Source: Neobacillus mesonae
GTDB lineage: Bacteria; Bacillota; Bacilli; Bacillales; Cytobacillaceae
NCBI RefSeq assembly: GCF_001636315.1
Contig: NZ_KV440949.1
Span: 1,652,203-1,716,202, forward strand
Reading direction: 5' to 3'
DNA: 64,000 nucleotides
Part shown: positions 43,485 through 51,868 of the stretch, piece by piece
Position numbering within the stretch: position 1 is the first letter of the stretch
Layout of the letters: every line of letters starts with the position of its first letter
The notes under the pieces: model-generated
Told to the model about the DNA's origin: nothing
Database searches by the model: none
Seen by the model: the letters and a program-made list of their open reading frames with translations, nothing else
Translations under genes and position numbers: made by a program

Positions 43485-44651
43485 TTACTTATACTCGTGA
43501 ATCGTTACACCTTTCACCACACGATTGACCGTGCCGGTTGGCGAAGGTGTATCCGGGGTATTGCCGACTTTAATCGAAGCATGGAGGGCGACTGTTTGAC
43601 CAACCATCACATACGGCAATGACAGATAGGCATCCGGTACCGAACTTCCTTCAGCGTCGAACAGGAAGGTATGACCGGCGTAATTCGTTTCGCCGTCAAC
43701 GGCAATCGCATTCACATTGCTGGCAATATTGTCATGTTTTAATTCGTTTAAAATATCTATATCATATTGACGGGTATAAGGCTGGTTCGAAACAAATACA
43801 AATACAAGTGCTTTTTCATTTACAAAGGATTTTGGACCGTGGCGGAATCCAAGTGACGAATCGAACGAGGTGGCAACTTTGCCCGCCGTAAGCTCCAATA
43901 TCTTTAATTGTGCCTCTCTTGCCAGACCTTCAAAGCCGCCGGAGCCAAGATAAATGATCCGGTCAAAATCTGCCTCAATCATGCTTTGAATATCAGCCTC
44001 GCGGTTGATCACACTCTCACCCATACGGCGGATTATTTCGACATTTGCTTGTTTCTCTTCAATCGACAGCGTATCGAAAATAAGCAAGGCAGTCAGGGTC
44101 ATGCAGGAATAGCTGCCTGTCATCGCAAAACCTTGATCATTCGACCGTTCCGGCATTAATAATAGAAGATTGTTAGTATCACCTTGGGCCCGCTGTGCAA
44201 GCTTTCCTCCCTTTGAGCAGGTAATGGTAATCTGATAAAGATTTGTAACCATCTGTTCCGCCAAATCCACGGTTGCCAAACTCTCCGGGCTGTTGCCGCT
44301 GCGTGCAAAAGAGATCAGCAATGTCGGGATGTCCGTTTTTAAAAATTGATATGGATTCGACACGATTGCCGTTGTCGGCACACTTTGCAAGTCCCATTGC
44401 TGTTCATTGACTTTTCCTTTTAAATAGGGGATTATAGTGTCCCCGACATAGGCGGATGTTCCCGCCCCCGTAAAGATCACCCGAACACGGTCATGCTTTA
44501 CTGTTATGTTTTGTAAAAAAGCTTCAATTTGCTGCTGTTTGTCTTTATAAATGGCGAATGTTTCACCCCACAGTTCAGGCTGCTGTTTAATTTCCGCCGT
44601 TGTAATCGCAGCCCCTAACGGCATTAATTTTTCAGGACTTAATGTAAACAA
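43485..44651 (-). CDS. agaS: AgaS-type SIS-domain sugar isomerase/deaminase
   Basis: A 388-residue protein with two SIS domains: VRVIFTGAGTSAYVGDTIIP and LLISFARSGNSPESLATVDLAE, then IIYLGSGGFEGLAREAQLKI and SSLGFRHGPKSFVNEKALVF. This is the AgaS layout; AgaS converts galactosamine-6P to tagatose-6P plus ammonia. TTG 44651 is taken as start because AAAGGAG ends 8 bp before it; GTG 44660 overlaps that site. It lies 32 bp before nagA. A 21-bp-period array separates it from the ROK gene. Confidence 0.9.
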   Translation of the reverse strand: MFTLSPEKLMPLGAAITTAEIKQQPELWGETFAIYKDKQQQIEAFLQNITVKHDRVRVIFTGAGTSAYVGDTIIPYLKGKVNEQQWDLQSVPTTAIVSNPYQFLKTDIPTLLISFARSGNSPESLATVDLAEQMVTNLYQITITCSKGGKLAQRAQGDTNNLLLLMPERSNDQGFAMTGSYSCMTLTALLIFDTLSIEEKQANVEIIRRMGESVINREADIQSMIEADFDRIIYLGSGGFEGLAREAQLKILELTAGKVATSFDSSLGFRHGPKSFVNEKALVFVFVSNQPYTRQYDIDILNELKHDNIASNVNAIAVDGETNYAGHTFLFDAEGSSVPDAYLSLPYVMVGQTVALHASIKVGNTPDTPSPTGTVNRVVKGVTIHEYK

Positions 44652-44691
44652 TGGTGACACTCCTTTTTTAATAGTTTAGAAGAATATCTGA

Positions 44692-44805
44692 TATCGTCGA
44701 ATTTTCGATCGATAACGGCGAAACGGGAGGCTTTATCGGCGATTCAAGTGACTATATCGGCGATTTACGCACAGTTATCGGCGAATTCGAGCACTTGATC
44801 CGCGA
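44692..44805. repeat. 21-bp-period array, core TATCGGCGA (6 cores)
   Basis: Cores start at 44692, 44713, 44734, 44755, 44776 and 44797, a perfect 21-bp register: TATCGTCGA, TAACGGCGA, TATCGGCGA three times, GATCCGCGA. Spacers of 12 bp are unrelated. The array fills the gap between the ROK stop and the agaS ribosome binding site, inside a likely operon. Confidence 0.92.
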
Positions 44806-44818
44806 TAAGTTCACGTGT

Positions 44819-45724
44819 TTAAATTTCTTCAAATACCCGCAGTCCCGCACCGACAACACCGTTGTTTTGTTTGATGGCGCTGACCGACAGATTGTTTAAT
44901 AAATGCTGCTGTTCGGGAATCTGATAGGCTTTTAGTTTTTCCTTGATGAGATCAAGCAGGAACGGATTGTTCGCGATAACACTGCCGCCAAACACGAGTT
45001 TGTGCGGGTCGAGCAGGCAGGAAATGGCGTAAAGGCCCTGCACCCAATTGTCTGTTACTTCATCGATGATTGACCGATACTCGGGTATGCCAGCTAGATA
45101 TTGTTCAAAGACATCCTTCGTTGTCAGGTCCGGGGATTGAAGCTTTTTTCGAGTTAATGCTCCAATTGCCGGTCCCGCTGAGGCCTTTTCCAGCCGCTCA
45201 AGCTTATTCCCGGCGGCTTTTGACAGAATGGGAATTAAACCTGCTTCACCCGCAAAACCAGCCCCGCGGAAAAACTGTCCTTGGTGAATAATTGAGCAGG
45301 AGATACCGGTGCTAATAGTGAAATAAACAAAGGTTTCGTCGGGCTTCGCTTCAGCCGCCTTCCACTCCGCAAAGGCCGCCATGTAGACATCATTATCAAT
45401 GGTTATTCGCTTTATCCCAAACTGTTCCCGCAGCCGTGCGGCAATGGGGAACTGAGCCCATGGAAGATTATTTTGAAAAACGGCAATCCCCTGCTCCCGG
45501 TCCACCTTGCCTGGCACACCCGCACCAATGCCCTCGAGGTCGGCGACGGAAAGGGAGGAATCTCTAAGGACTTTTTGAACCGCTTCTACTACTCTCGTAA
45601 ACATCTTTTCTTTGTCCGATGGATCGCTTTTGGCCTCAGCACGCTGCAGCAACTCGCCCGTTTCTGAAATGATGCCTGCGGCAATTTTGGTTCCGCCAAT
45701 ATCAATACCGATGGCTTTTTTCAT
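44819..45724 (-). CDS. ROK-family sugar kinase (probable GalNAc/amino-sugar kinase)
   Basis: A 301-residue ROK protein with the ATP loop AIGIDIGGTKIAAGIIS, GIGAGVPGKVD, IDNDVYMAAFAEW (catalytic Asp in NDV) and TISTGISCSIIHQG. The usual zinc motif CxCGxxGC after the GxAGExG segment is absent: GFAGEAGLIPI runs straight on. Because import here is by an ABC transporter, the sugar arrives unphosphorylated and this kinase is the likely first step. ATG 45724 has AGGAGGGGTG upstream. Confidence 0.85.
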   Translation of the reverse strand: MKKAIGIDIGGTKIAAGIISETGELLQRAEAKSDPSDKEKMFTRVVEAVQKVLRDSSLSVADLEGIGAGVPGKVDREQGIAVFQNNLPWAQFPIAARLREQFGIKRITIDNDVYMAAFAEWKAAEAKPDETFVYFTISTGISCSIIHQGQFFRGAGFAGEAGLIPILSKAAGNKLERLEKASAGPAIGALTRKKLQSPDLTTKDVFEQYLAGIPEYRSIIDEVTDNWVQGLYAISCLLDPHKLVFGGSVIANNPFLLDLIKEKLKAYQIPEQQHLLNNLSVSAIKQNNGVVGAGLRVFEEI

Positions 45725-45784
45725 ATTTTCTACACCCCTCCTGTTTCATCTAATAATGATGGGTTGTTGGTACAACTTATATTT

Positions 45785-45814
45785 TAAAAAAACTCATAGA
45801 TCTTAGCTATGAGT
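45785..45814 (-). terminator. Terminator-like hairpin before the ROK gene
   Basis: On the minus strand ACTCATAG pairs with CTATGAGT, then TTTTTTTA. It can end transcripts from the ABC transporter genes, but it also lies just downstream of a sigma-A promoter (45826-45853), so it may regulate ROK expression. TTGGTACAAC at 45765 is a possible GntR site. Confidence 0.65.
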
Positions 45815-45825
45815 ATCGTTACTTT

Positions 45826-45853
45826 ATTATAACACACCAAGTTATAGGGTCAA
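45826..45853 (-). promoter_or_regulatory. Sigma-A promoter before the ROK-agaS-nagA-lacC-lacD genes
   Basis: On the minus strand TTGACC (45853-45848) and TATAAT (45831-45826) are 16 bp apart. The upstream word GTTGGGTTGAC is the same as at the GntR promoter (40149-40176), which suggests shared control. Confidence 0.6.
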
Positions 45854-45903
45854 CCCAACGATTTAGAAAGATTGCAGTGCTTTAACCTCCGAACAGACCC
45901 TTA

Positions 45904-46737
45904 TTATTTTCCACCGGTTACCGCAATGCCTTCAATGAATTGTTTTTGCAGGAACATGAACAGAATCAACATTGGCAAAATGGCTAAAAAGGAACCGGCC
46001 ATAAGAACCGGATAGTTCGTTAAGTATTGACCTTGGAGCGAAGATAATCCGACTGACAGGGTCATAGATTCTGGAGAACTATTGACAATCATTGGCCACA
46101 TCAATTCATTCCAGCTCCAAAGAGTGGTGAAAATACCTAATGCGATTAAACCTGGCTTTGCAAGCGGAAGCATAATCCTCCAGTAAATTTGGAAATGGTT
46201 GCAGCCATCCAGCCTGGCCGCCTCTTCCAATTCCTTCGGTAGTCCCATAAAGAATTGCCGCAGGAGGAATGTACCGAACGCACTGAATAAGCCCGGTACA
46301 ATAACAGCCTGTAAGGAATTCAACCACCCTAATTTTACCATAATCATATATTGCGGCAGTAAGAATACTTGCCCGGGTACCATTAATACCGTTAACGCTA
46401 ATAAAAACAGGAAGTTCTTGCCGGGAAAGTCAATTCGGGCGAAAGCGTAGGCCGCTAAAGAGCAGAGAAACAGCTGACCGACTGTACGAATTACCGTTAT
46501 TATCACGGTATTATACGTAAATTTAAAAAATGGAAGCAGCCCAAATACCTCTTTATAGTTTCCCCATTGCAGGTTCTCCGGAATAATGACGGGGGGAACA
46601 TGAATAGACTCTGCATAGGTTTTTAACGAGGTAAGGATCATCCATAGAAAAGGCACGACCATTGCCACCGATCCAACAATGAGAATAAAATGGATCAGGA
46701 ATGTTTTACTAGTTACAAGCTGTTTTGTTCTTTCCAA
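45904..46737 (-). CDS. Carbohydrate ABC transporter permease (MalG type)
   Basis: A 277-residue inner membrane component with six helices and the EAA loop EEAARLDGCNHFQIYWRIMLPLAKPG. It is the second permease of a CUT1 sugar importer. The start is set at TTG 46737 because AAAGGAA lies 9 bp upstream; GTG 46746 would be directly adjacent to that site. No ATPase gene lies in the cluster, so it probably uses a shared MsmX-type ATPase, as is common in Bacillus. It ends ALQKQFIEGIAVTGGK-like (FLQKQFIEGIAVTGGK), the typical MalG tail. Confidence 0.9.
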   Translation of the reverse strand: MERTKQLVTSKTFLIHFILIVGSVAMVVPFLWMILTSLKTYAESIHVPPVIIPENLQWGNYKEVFGLLPFFKFTYNTVIITVIRTVGQLFLCSLAAYAFARIDFPGKNFLFLLALTVLMVPGQVFLLPQYMIMVKLGWLNSLQAVIVPGLFSAFGTFLLRQFFMGLPKELEEAARLDGCNHFQIYWRIMLPLAKPGLIALGIFTTLWSWNELMWPMIVNSSPESMTLSVGLSSLQGQYLTNYPVLMAGSFLAILPMLILFMFLQKQFIEGIAVTGGK

Positions 46738-46751
46738 TCGGACCACTTCCT

Positions 46752-47699
46752 TTATTCATAATGAACCCACTTCTTCTGTAAAACCATCTGAATCGCCGTA
46801 ATTATTAAAATCACAATTAACAGAAGAACAGCGATGGCAGCAGCATATCCCTTTTCATTCAATACAAAGGCATGCTGGTAAAATAAATACACAATTGATT
46901 GTGTACTTTCAACGGCTGTGCTGCCTTTACCAATCATCATGAAAATCAAGTCAAACACTTGGAAGGCACCGATTAGTGACATAATTGAAACAAAGAAAAT
47001 GACAGGTGAAAGCAGCGGCAATGTAATTTTAAAGAAAACCCTAAACGGACCGGCGCCGTCGATCTCAGCAGCTTCATAGTACATTTTCGGAATCCCTTGC
47101 AGTCCAGAAAGGAAAATAACCATGTTATAACCAATACCGCTCCAAATCGCCACGACAATAATCGAATAAAGAGCAATGTTCGGGTCACTGACCCAATGGG
47201 GTCCTTTGATTCCGACTAAAGATAATAAATAATTAAGCAAACCGTAATCTGCGTTATAAATCCATTTCCATACCATGGCGATGGCTGCCGGCATCGTAAT
47301 GACAGGCAGAAAATATAATGTTCGGTAGATCGATTTACCCTTTATTTTTTGATTTAAGAGAACTGCAACGATAATTGATAGAAAAATACCAACTGGTACC
47401 GTAAAAATGATATAAATGCCGGTATTTTTAAAAGATTGCAGCAGGTTTAAATCCCCAAGCATCCGCTTATAATTATCAAGCCCAGTCCACTCATACTGGC
47501 CAAACGCGCCCCATTCGGTAAAACTGTAGTAGAATGTCTGGATGATAGGCCAAAGGTAAAAAATAAACAGTCCAAGCATCGTCGGAGCAATCATCAAATA
47601 GGCCCAAAGATAATCCGAACGCTTCCGTGTTTTTGTTAAGCTAGTAACCTTTAATTTTTTTGGGGTTTTTACATCTTTTTGAAGAGGCACCTCTCTCAC
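46752..47699 (-). CDS. Carbohydrate ABC transporter permease (MalF type)
   Basis: A 315-residue protein with six helices: LWAYLMIAPTMLGLFIFYLWP at the N terminus, FYSFTEWGAFG, and the EAA loop YYEAAEIDGAGPFRVFFKIT. It is the first permease of the CUT1 importer, next to the binding protein gene. GTG 47699 has GGGAGGG 7 bp upstream. It pairs with the MalG-type permease 6-15 bp downstream. Confidence 0.92.
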   Translation of the reverse strand: MREVPLQKDVKTPKKLKVTSLTKTRKRSDYLWAYLMIAPTMLGLFIFYLWPIIQTFYYSFTEWGAFGQYEWTGLDNYKRMLGDLNLLQSFKNTGIYIIFTVPVGIFLSIIVAVLLNQKIKGKSIYRTLYFLPVITMPAAIAMVWKWIYNADYGLLNYLLSLVGIKGPHWVSDPNIALYSIIVVAIWSGIGYNMVIFLSGLQGIPKMYYEAAEIDGAGPFRVFFKITLPLLSPVIFFVSIMSLIGAFQVFDLIFMMIGKGSTAVESTQSIVYLFYQHAFVLNEKGYAAAIAVLLLIVILIITAIQMVLQKKWVHYE

Positions 47700-47759
47700 T
47701 GCTTTCCCTCCCTTTCAAGAATGGAAGAGAAGAAAAGGGCTTCTTCGCTTCCATTGTTA

Positions 47760-49001
47760 TTACTTATTAAGTTCTTCGTTAGCTTTGGTCGTTAATTCTT
47801 TAACAGCATCCTCAACACTTACCTCTTCGCTCCAAGCCTTTTTTAGGATATCTGTCTCATATTGCCAAATAGCACCAGTATTTTTTACACTTGGCAGCGG
47901 TACAGAGTAGTCTGCACCATCAATAAAGGCTTTAAGATTTAAATTCGGGACTGATTTTTCCCAAGCATCCTGTGTACCATTAAAGGCTGGAATAACTGTG
48001 CCAGTCTTTGCATAGACTTCCGCTGCTTCTTTAGACCCTAAGAATTGAACAAACTTCCATGCGGCATCTTTATGCTTTGTATTTGCCGCAATTACATTTG
48101 CTAAACCATGAATCGCAACTGCGCGTTTCTTTCCTTTAGGTACAACCGCCACGTCTAAATCCGGGTTTTTCTTATATTCCGGTACCATCCAGGGACCATC
48201 GAACATCATTGCCACTTTTCCTGAAGAAAATAATTCAGATGCTGCTGTTTCCGTCATTTGTGCTTGTGTTGGAGATAAACCTTCTTTAATAAAACTAATA
48301 TTATATTTCAGTGCCTCGATTGCTTCAGGCTGATCAAACCCAACTGATTTGCCATCATCTGAAATGATGTAGCCGCCATTTTGCCAAATAAAATCATAGT
48401 ATCCGCCTTGGTTTCCCATTAATGAAGCATATCCCCAAATGCCCTTGTCCTTGTTTGTCAGCTTTTTCGCAGCTTCTTTTAACTTGTTCCAATCCCATGT
48501 TTCATCCGGGTATGATACTCCGGCTTCATCAAAAATCTTCTTGTTATACCAGAGGCCCGTTGTATCGTAATCTTTTGGAATTCCGTATACCTTTCCACCT
48601 ACAGTGTAAAGGTCTATTAATGATTTCGGATAATTATCCAAGCTATAATTATCCTTTTGTGCCATGTCGCTTAGTGGAAGAATGACTTTTCCTTCCGCAT
48701 ATTGAACAACATGTGCACCGTTCATCCACAAAACATCCGGTAATGCACCGCCAGTTGCTGCTGTTTCAAGCTTTTGAAAATATTGTCCATAGGGAGTAAT
48801 CTCAGTTTTCACCTTAATATTCGGGTTTTTTTCGGTAAATTGTTTGATTATCTCATTAATGGCAGGAAGCTGTTTTTTATCCCAAATACCATATGTGATT
48901 TCTACTTTTCCATCACCTGAAGCCTGATCGCTGTCACTGCAGCCCGCAAGCCCCATTAACCCTAGGACTACTGTTAAAAGCATGGTTAACCATTTTTTCA
49001 T
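47760..49001 (-). CDS. Sugar ABC transporter substrate-binding lipoprotein
   Basis: A 413-residue CUT1 binding protein. The start is ATG 49001, with AGAAGGG upstream; 49031 is an in-frame alternative. It has a lipobox signal (MLLTVVLGLMGLAGC), then GKVEITYGIWDKKQLPAI, LPDVLWMNGAHVVQYA, YDTTGLWYNKKIF and GKVAMMFDGPWMVPEY. It captures the sugar outside the membrane. Cluster content suggests GalNAc or a GalNAc-containing oligosaccharide. LacI-type operators lie in the 170 bp upstream. Confidence 0.92.
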   Translation of the reverse strand: MKKWLTMLLTVVLGLMGLAGCSDSDQASGDGKVEITYGIWDKKQLPAINEIIKQFTEKNPNIKVKTEITPYGQYFQKLETAATGGALPDVLWMNGAHVVQYAEGKVILPLSDMAQKDNYSLDNYPKSLIDLYTVGGKVYGIPKDYDTTGLWYNKKIFDEAGVSYPDETWDWNKLKEAAKKLTNKDKGIWGYASLMGNQGGYYDFIWQNGGYIISDDGKSVGFDQPEAIEALKYNISFIKEGLSPTQAQMTETAASELFSSGKVAMMFDGPWMVPEYKKNPDLDVAVVPKGKKRAVAIHGLANVIAANTKHKDAAWKFVQFLGSKEAAEVYAKTGTVIPAFNGTQDAWEKSVPNLNLKAFIDGADYSVPLPSVKNTGAIWQYETDILKKAWSEEVSVEDAVKELTTKANEELNK

Positions 49002-49089
49002 TCCATTTCCCTTCTTCCCTAATAGTTTCATAGTTTTTAATCGAGTTGCACTTTTGAATATTCCGCATATTTATATTAAAATTTTTTAT

Positions 49090-49125
49090 GGATAACGATT
49101 TCCACCTCCACTCAAAACGTTTTCC
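49090..49125. promoter_or_regulatory. LacI-type operators before the ABC transporter genes
   Basis: GGATAACGATTTCC (49090) and TCAAAACGTTTTCC (49112) are 14-bp pseudopalindromes centred on CG, 22 bp apart. The second is almost the same as the site at 50500 before the oxidoreductase gene. Probable targets of the LacI-family protein at 50538. Confidence 0.65.
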
Positions 49126-49171
49126 TTAAATTTATATTGATTCACCACAATTTGTGGTGCAAACAATCATG

Positions 49172-50446
49172 TTATACGTTGAGTTCTTTTATCAACTTTT
49201 GATAATAATCATCGATGGCAATCGATTGTCCCATATTTAATCGTGAATCTTCTGCCGCAAATGCCATCAAATGGCTGCGTACCGATGCTGCTGTAGAGGA
49301 TACCCCGTCCTCACTCCTGCCAAGCTTAATTTCACGGAGAAAAGTTCTCATGATGCCATGGTCACCACCGCCGTGTCCACCCACAGGGCTGTCAAGATGA
49401 ATGATGGTTTCATGCTTGGTCAAAAAATCAAAGATGGAAATACTGTTTTGTTCCATGTTTCCGCGAATTTCACCCTTTGTTCCCATGATTTGAACAATCC
49501 TCGTTTGTTCTCTGGTGAAAGCAGACATGCTGAATGTTGCCGTCGCACCACCTTCAAATTCCATGTTAACCACCTGGTGGTCCACAACATTATTATCTGA
49601 GCGGTACACACATTTTCCATATGGAGTTTTTTGCAGTGCCTTAATGATTCCTTCGTTAGTGCAATCTTCCGTAAATTTCTTAGCCCAGCCCTTCCCTTCA
49701 CCTAGATAATATCTGCCAGCATGAAATGGACATTCCAACTCCGCGGGACATCCGTCCAAGCATCTTTGTGGTGCGCCTGCCGGGGCATTTTCTTCTTTAA
49801 AATGCATCAGTGAACCATAGGAACTAATCCGCTTACACTCCTTGCCCATTAAAAATGAAATAATGTCCATATCATGACATGATTTCTGAAGAATCATTGG
49901 ACTTGACTTTTCTTTATTACTCCAATTGCCACGGACAAAGCTGTGTGACATATGCATATATTCCACATTTTCGTTTAGCTGCAGCGAGACAATCTCGCCA
50001 ATATCGCCTCGGTCAATGATCTTTTTGATAGTTGACCAAAAATCGGTATATCTTAGAACATGACATATAGTCAGCTGCCTGTTATACTTTTTCGCAGCCT
50101 GTTCCATGGCAATACATTCAAGCGGATCCGGGGACATTGGTTTTTCCAGAAGAACATGATATCCGAGTTCCAACGCTTTCATAGTTGGTTTGAAATGATT
50201 CCGGTCGAGGGTGCAGATAATAGCAATGTCGGCCATTTTTTGTTCAAGGCCGAGAACCTCTTCCCATGACTCATAACAATGTTCAGCAGGAATGTTATGT
50301 GTTTCCTGCAATCTCGATCTTCTTTCCTTCCACGGTTCGGCAATCCCGACAATCTTTACTTCATTTGGATATGCCAAGGCATACGGAGCATATGCCCTCG
50401 CTCCTCTGTCACCAGCCCCAATTAAAATCGCCGTCATTGTTTTCAT
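49172..50446 (-). CDS. Gfo/Idh/MocA-family oxidoreductase or NAD-dependent glycosidase-like protein
   Basis: A 424-residue protein with an N-terminal Rossmann domain (AILIGAGDRGARAYAPYALAY) and the family EKP motif (HVLLEKPMSPDP). A second domain has SCHDMDIISFL and, unusually, a cysteine-rich insertion CLDGCPAELECPFHAGRYYL near residue 235. NAD(P)-dependent sugar dehydrogenases and GH109-type alpha-N-acetylgalactosaminidases share this fold, so in a GalNAc cluster glycoside cleavage is a possibility. ATG 50446 has AGGGG upstream and is preferred to 50464. It is the gene closest to the LacI regulator. Confidence 0.85.
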   Translation of the reverse strand: MKTMTAILIGAGDRGARAYAPYALAYPNEVKIVGIAEPWKERRSRLQETHNIPAEHCYESWEEVLGLEQKMADIAIICTLDRNHFKPTMKALELGYHVLLEKPMSPDPLECIAMEQAAKKYNRQLTICHVLRYTDFWSTIKKIIDRGDIGEIVSLQLNENVEYMHMSHSFVRGNWSNKEKSSPMILQKSCHDMDIISFLMGKECKRISSYGSLMHFKEENAPAGAPQRCLDGCPAELECPFHAGRYYLGEGKGWAKKFTEDCTNEGIIKALQKTPYGKCVYRSDNNVVDHQVVNMEFEGGATATFSMSAFTREQTRIVQIMGTKGEIRGNMEQNSISIFDFLTKHETIIHLDSPVGGHGGGDHGIMRTFLREIKLGRSEDGVSSTAASVRSHLMAFAAEDSRLNMGQSIAIDDYYQKLIKELNV

Positions 50447-50479
50447 GTTGATTTCCCCTCTCATATTTATATATCTTGC

Positions 50480-50513
50480 GGAAAATTTTCCGTATATTAT
50501 CCAAACGTTTTCC
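50480..50513. promoter_or_regulatory. LacI-type operators before the oxidoreductase gene
   Basis: GGAAAATTTTCC (50480-50491) and TCCAAACGTTTTCC (50500-50513) lie between the LacI gene and the oxidoreductase start. They suggest autoregulation and control of the oxidoreductase. Confidence 0.6.
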
Positions 50514-50537
50514 GAAGCTTTTAAAAAAAAGAACCGC

Positions 50538-51587
50538 TTAGGTCCGTTTTATTAATGATGAATCACGAATTACCAATTCAAAGGGCAATGTCATCTTGAT
50601 TGGGAGAGTAATTTTCCCTTCTACCATTTCCATAATAGTTTTCGCTGCCATACTTCCCATTTCATACTTTGGAATCTCTACCGTCGAAAGCGGCGGTGAT
50701 GAGTATTTGCTCATTTCAATATTATCTACACCAAAAAATGCCATATCCTTGGGGATGTTGAGTTTATTTTCGATAACCGCCCGCATCGCAGCAAGAGCCA
50801 TCAGGTCACTGGCACAAACCATAGCAGTTGGCAAATTCGCCGTATTTCTCTGAATCAGCTGGTTCATTGCCTCATAGCTGTTTTCCATTTTCCACTTGGT
50901 ATTAATAATCCATTCAGGATGTAATTCAAGTCCCGCTTCTTTCATCGCCGCCACAAAGCCTTTGTAACGAAATTCATTGTGAAGATCCTGATAATCGCCA
51001 TTAATGCCGCCGCCAATAAAGCCGATATCACGATGCCCCTGGCTGACGAGCTGCTGAACGACCGCTTTCATTGCTGCTTCACGATCATAATCGATAACCG
51101 CAATATTTTTATCAGTATAGAAGAAATCCAGCCCGACTAATGGAATTGTTTTCTGAATGTACTGAATTAGACTGTCATCAATTTTGTCAATTAACAAGAG
51201 CCCTTCAATCCCAAGATCATGAATGGTCTCCAGCAGCAATGCCTCATTTTCCAGTTCATCCTTAGTAATGCTGATGAGGGTGTAATCATTAACCGTTAGG
51301 GTGTCACGAATCCCTCGATATATGGTTGCAAAATATGGGTTTGTTTCCGCCTGTGTAGGATTGGCCACCCAGCCGATTTTCATAGTTCTCGTATTCGTTT
51401 TCTCCTGCTTGTTATTCACCAGATTACGCGCATGCTGATTCGGAACATACCCAAGCTCTTTAACAGCCTGCCAAATCTTATTCTTCGTCTCCTGGTTTAC
51501 ATTCCGCGTCTGGTCATTCTGAATCACACGCGAAACAGTCGAAATCGAAACTCCCACATACTCCGCAATATCCTTCAATCGTACCAC
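50538..51587 (-). CDS. LacI-family regulator, amino-sugar operon
   Basis: A 349-residue regulator with an N-terminal HTH (LKDIAEYVGVSISTVSRVIQND, hinge NQHARNLVNNKQ) and a periplasmic-binding-protein-like effector domain (IGWVANPTQAETNPYFATIYRG, IGFIGGGINGDYQ, FFGVDNIEMSKYSSPPLSTV). It resembles EbgR/GalR-type repressors. It heads the oxidoreductase-ABC transporter genes and likely binds the AAACGTTTT-type sites at 49090-49125 and 50500. GTG 51587 has AGAGGAG 8 bp upstream. Confidence 0.92.
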   Translation of the reverse strand: MVRLKDIAEYVGVSISTVSRVIQNDQTRNVNQETKNKIWQAVKELGYVPNQHARNLVNNKQEKTNTRTMKIGWVANPTQAETNPYFATIYRGIRDTLTVNDYTLISITKDELENEALLLETIHDLGIEGLLLIDKIDDSLIQYIQKTIPLVGLDFFYTDKNIAVIDYDREAAMKAVVQQLVSQGHRDIGFIGGGINGDYQDLHNEFRYKGFVAAMKEAGLELHPEWIINTKWKMENSYEAMNQLIQRNTANLPTAMVCASDLMALAAMRAVIENKLNIPKDMAFFGVDNIEMSKYSSPPLSTVEIPKYEMGSMAAKTIMEMVEGKITLPIKMTLPFELVIRDSSLIKRT

Positions 51588-51754
51588 TCAAAAAACTCCT
51601 CTAAACTTTCTTAATAATTACTTATACACTTTTCATAATTGTTTGTCAATAGATGTGACAAGGTGAAAGTTTTTGTACAAAGTCCAAGAAACTTTACTGG
51701 GCTAGCCATTCTCTTTATCTGATAAATGATTAACTGCCTCCCTCGACAAAACAT

Positions 51755-51850
51755 AAAAAGGCGCTGACTCCCGCTATTATGAAAATAACGGGAAACAGCG
51801 CCTTAATTATATATTAGCTATGAAAATGAGACAGGAGTACCGTCTCCATG
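51755..51850 (-). terminator. Hairpin terminator plus ACGGTACT repeat after the M14 carboxypeptidase
   Basis: On the minus strand AAGGCGCTGTTTCCCG pairs with CGGGAGTCAGCGCCTT and is followed by TTTTATG. GAGACGGTACTCCTGTCTC lies between it and the stop at 51869. The order and words match the element after the GntR gene near 39.3 kb. Confidence 0.8.
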
Positions 51851-51868
51851 CATCCATCAAGTAAATTC

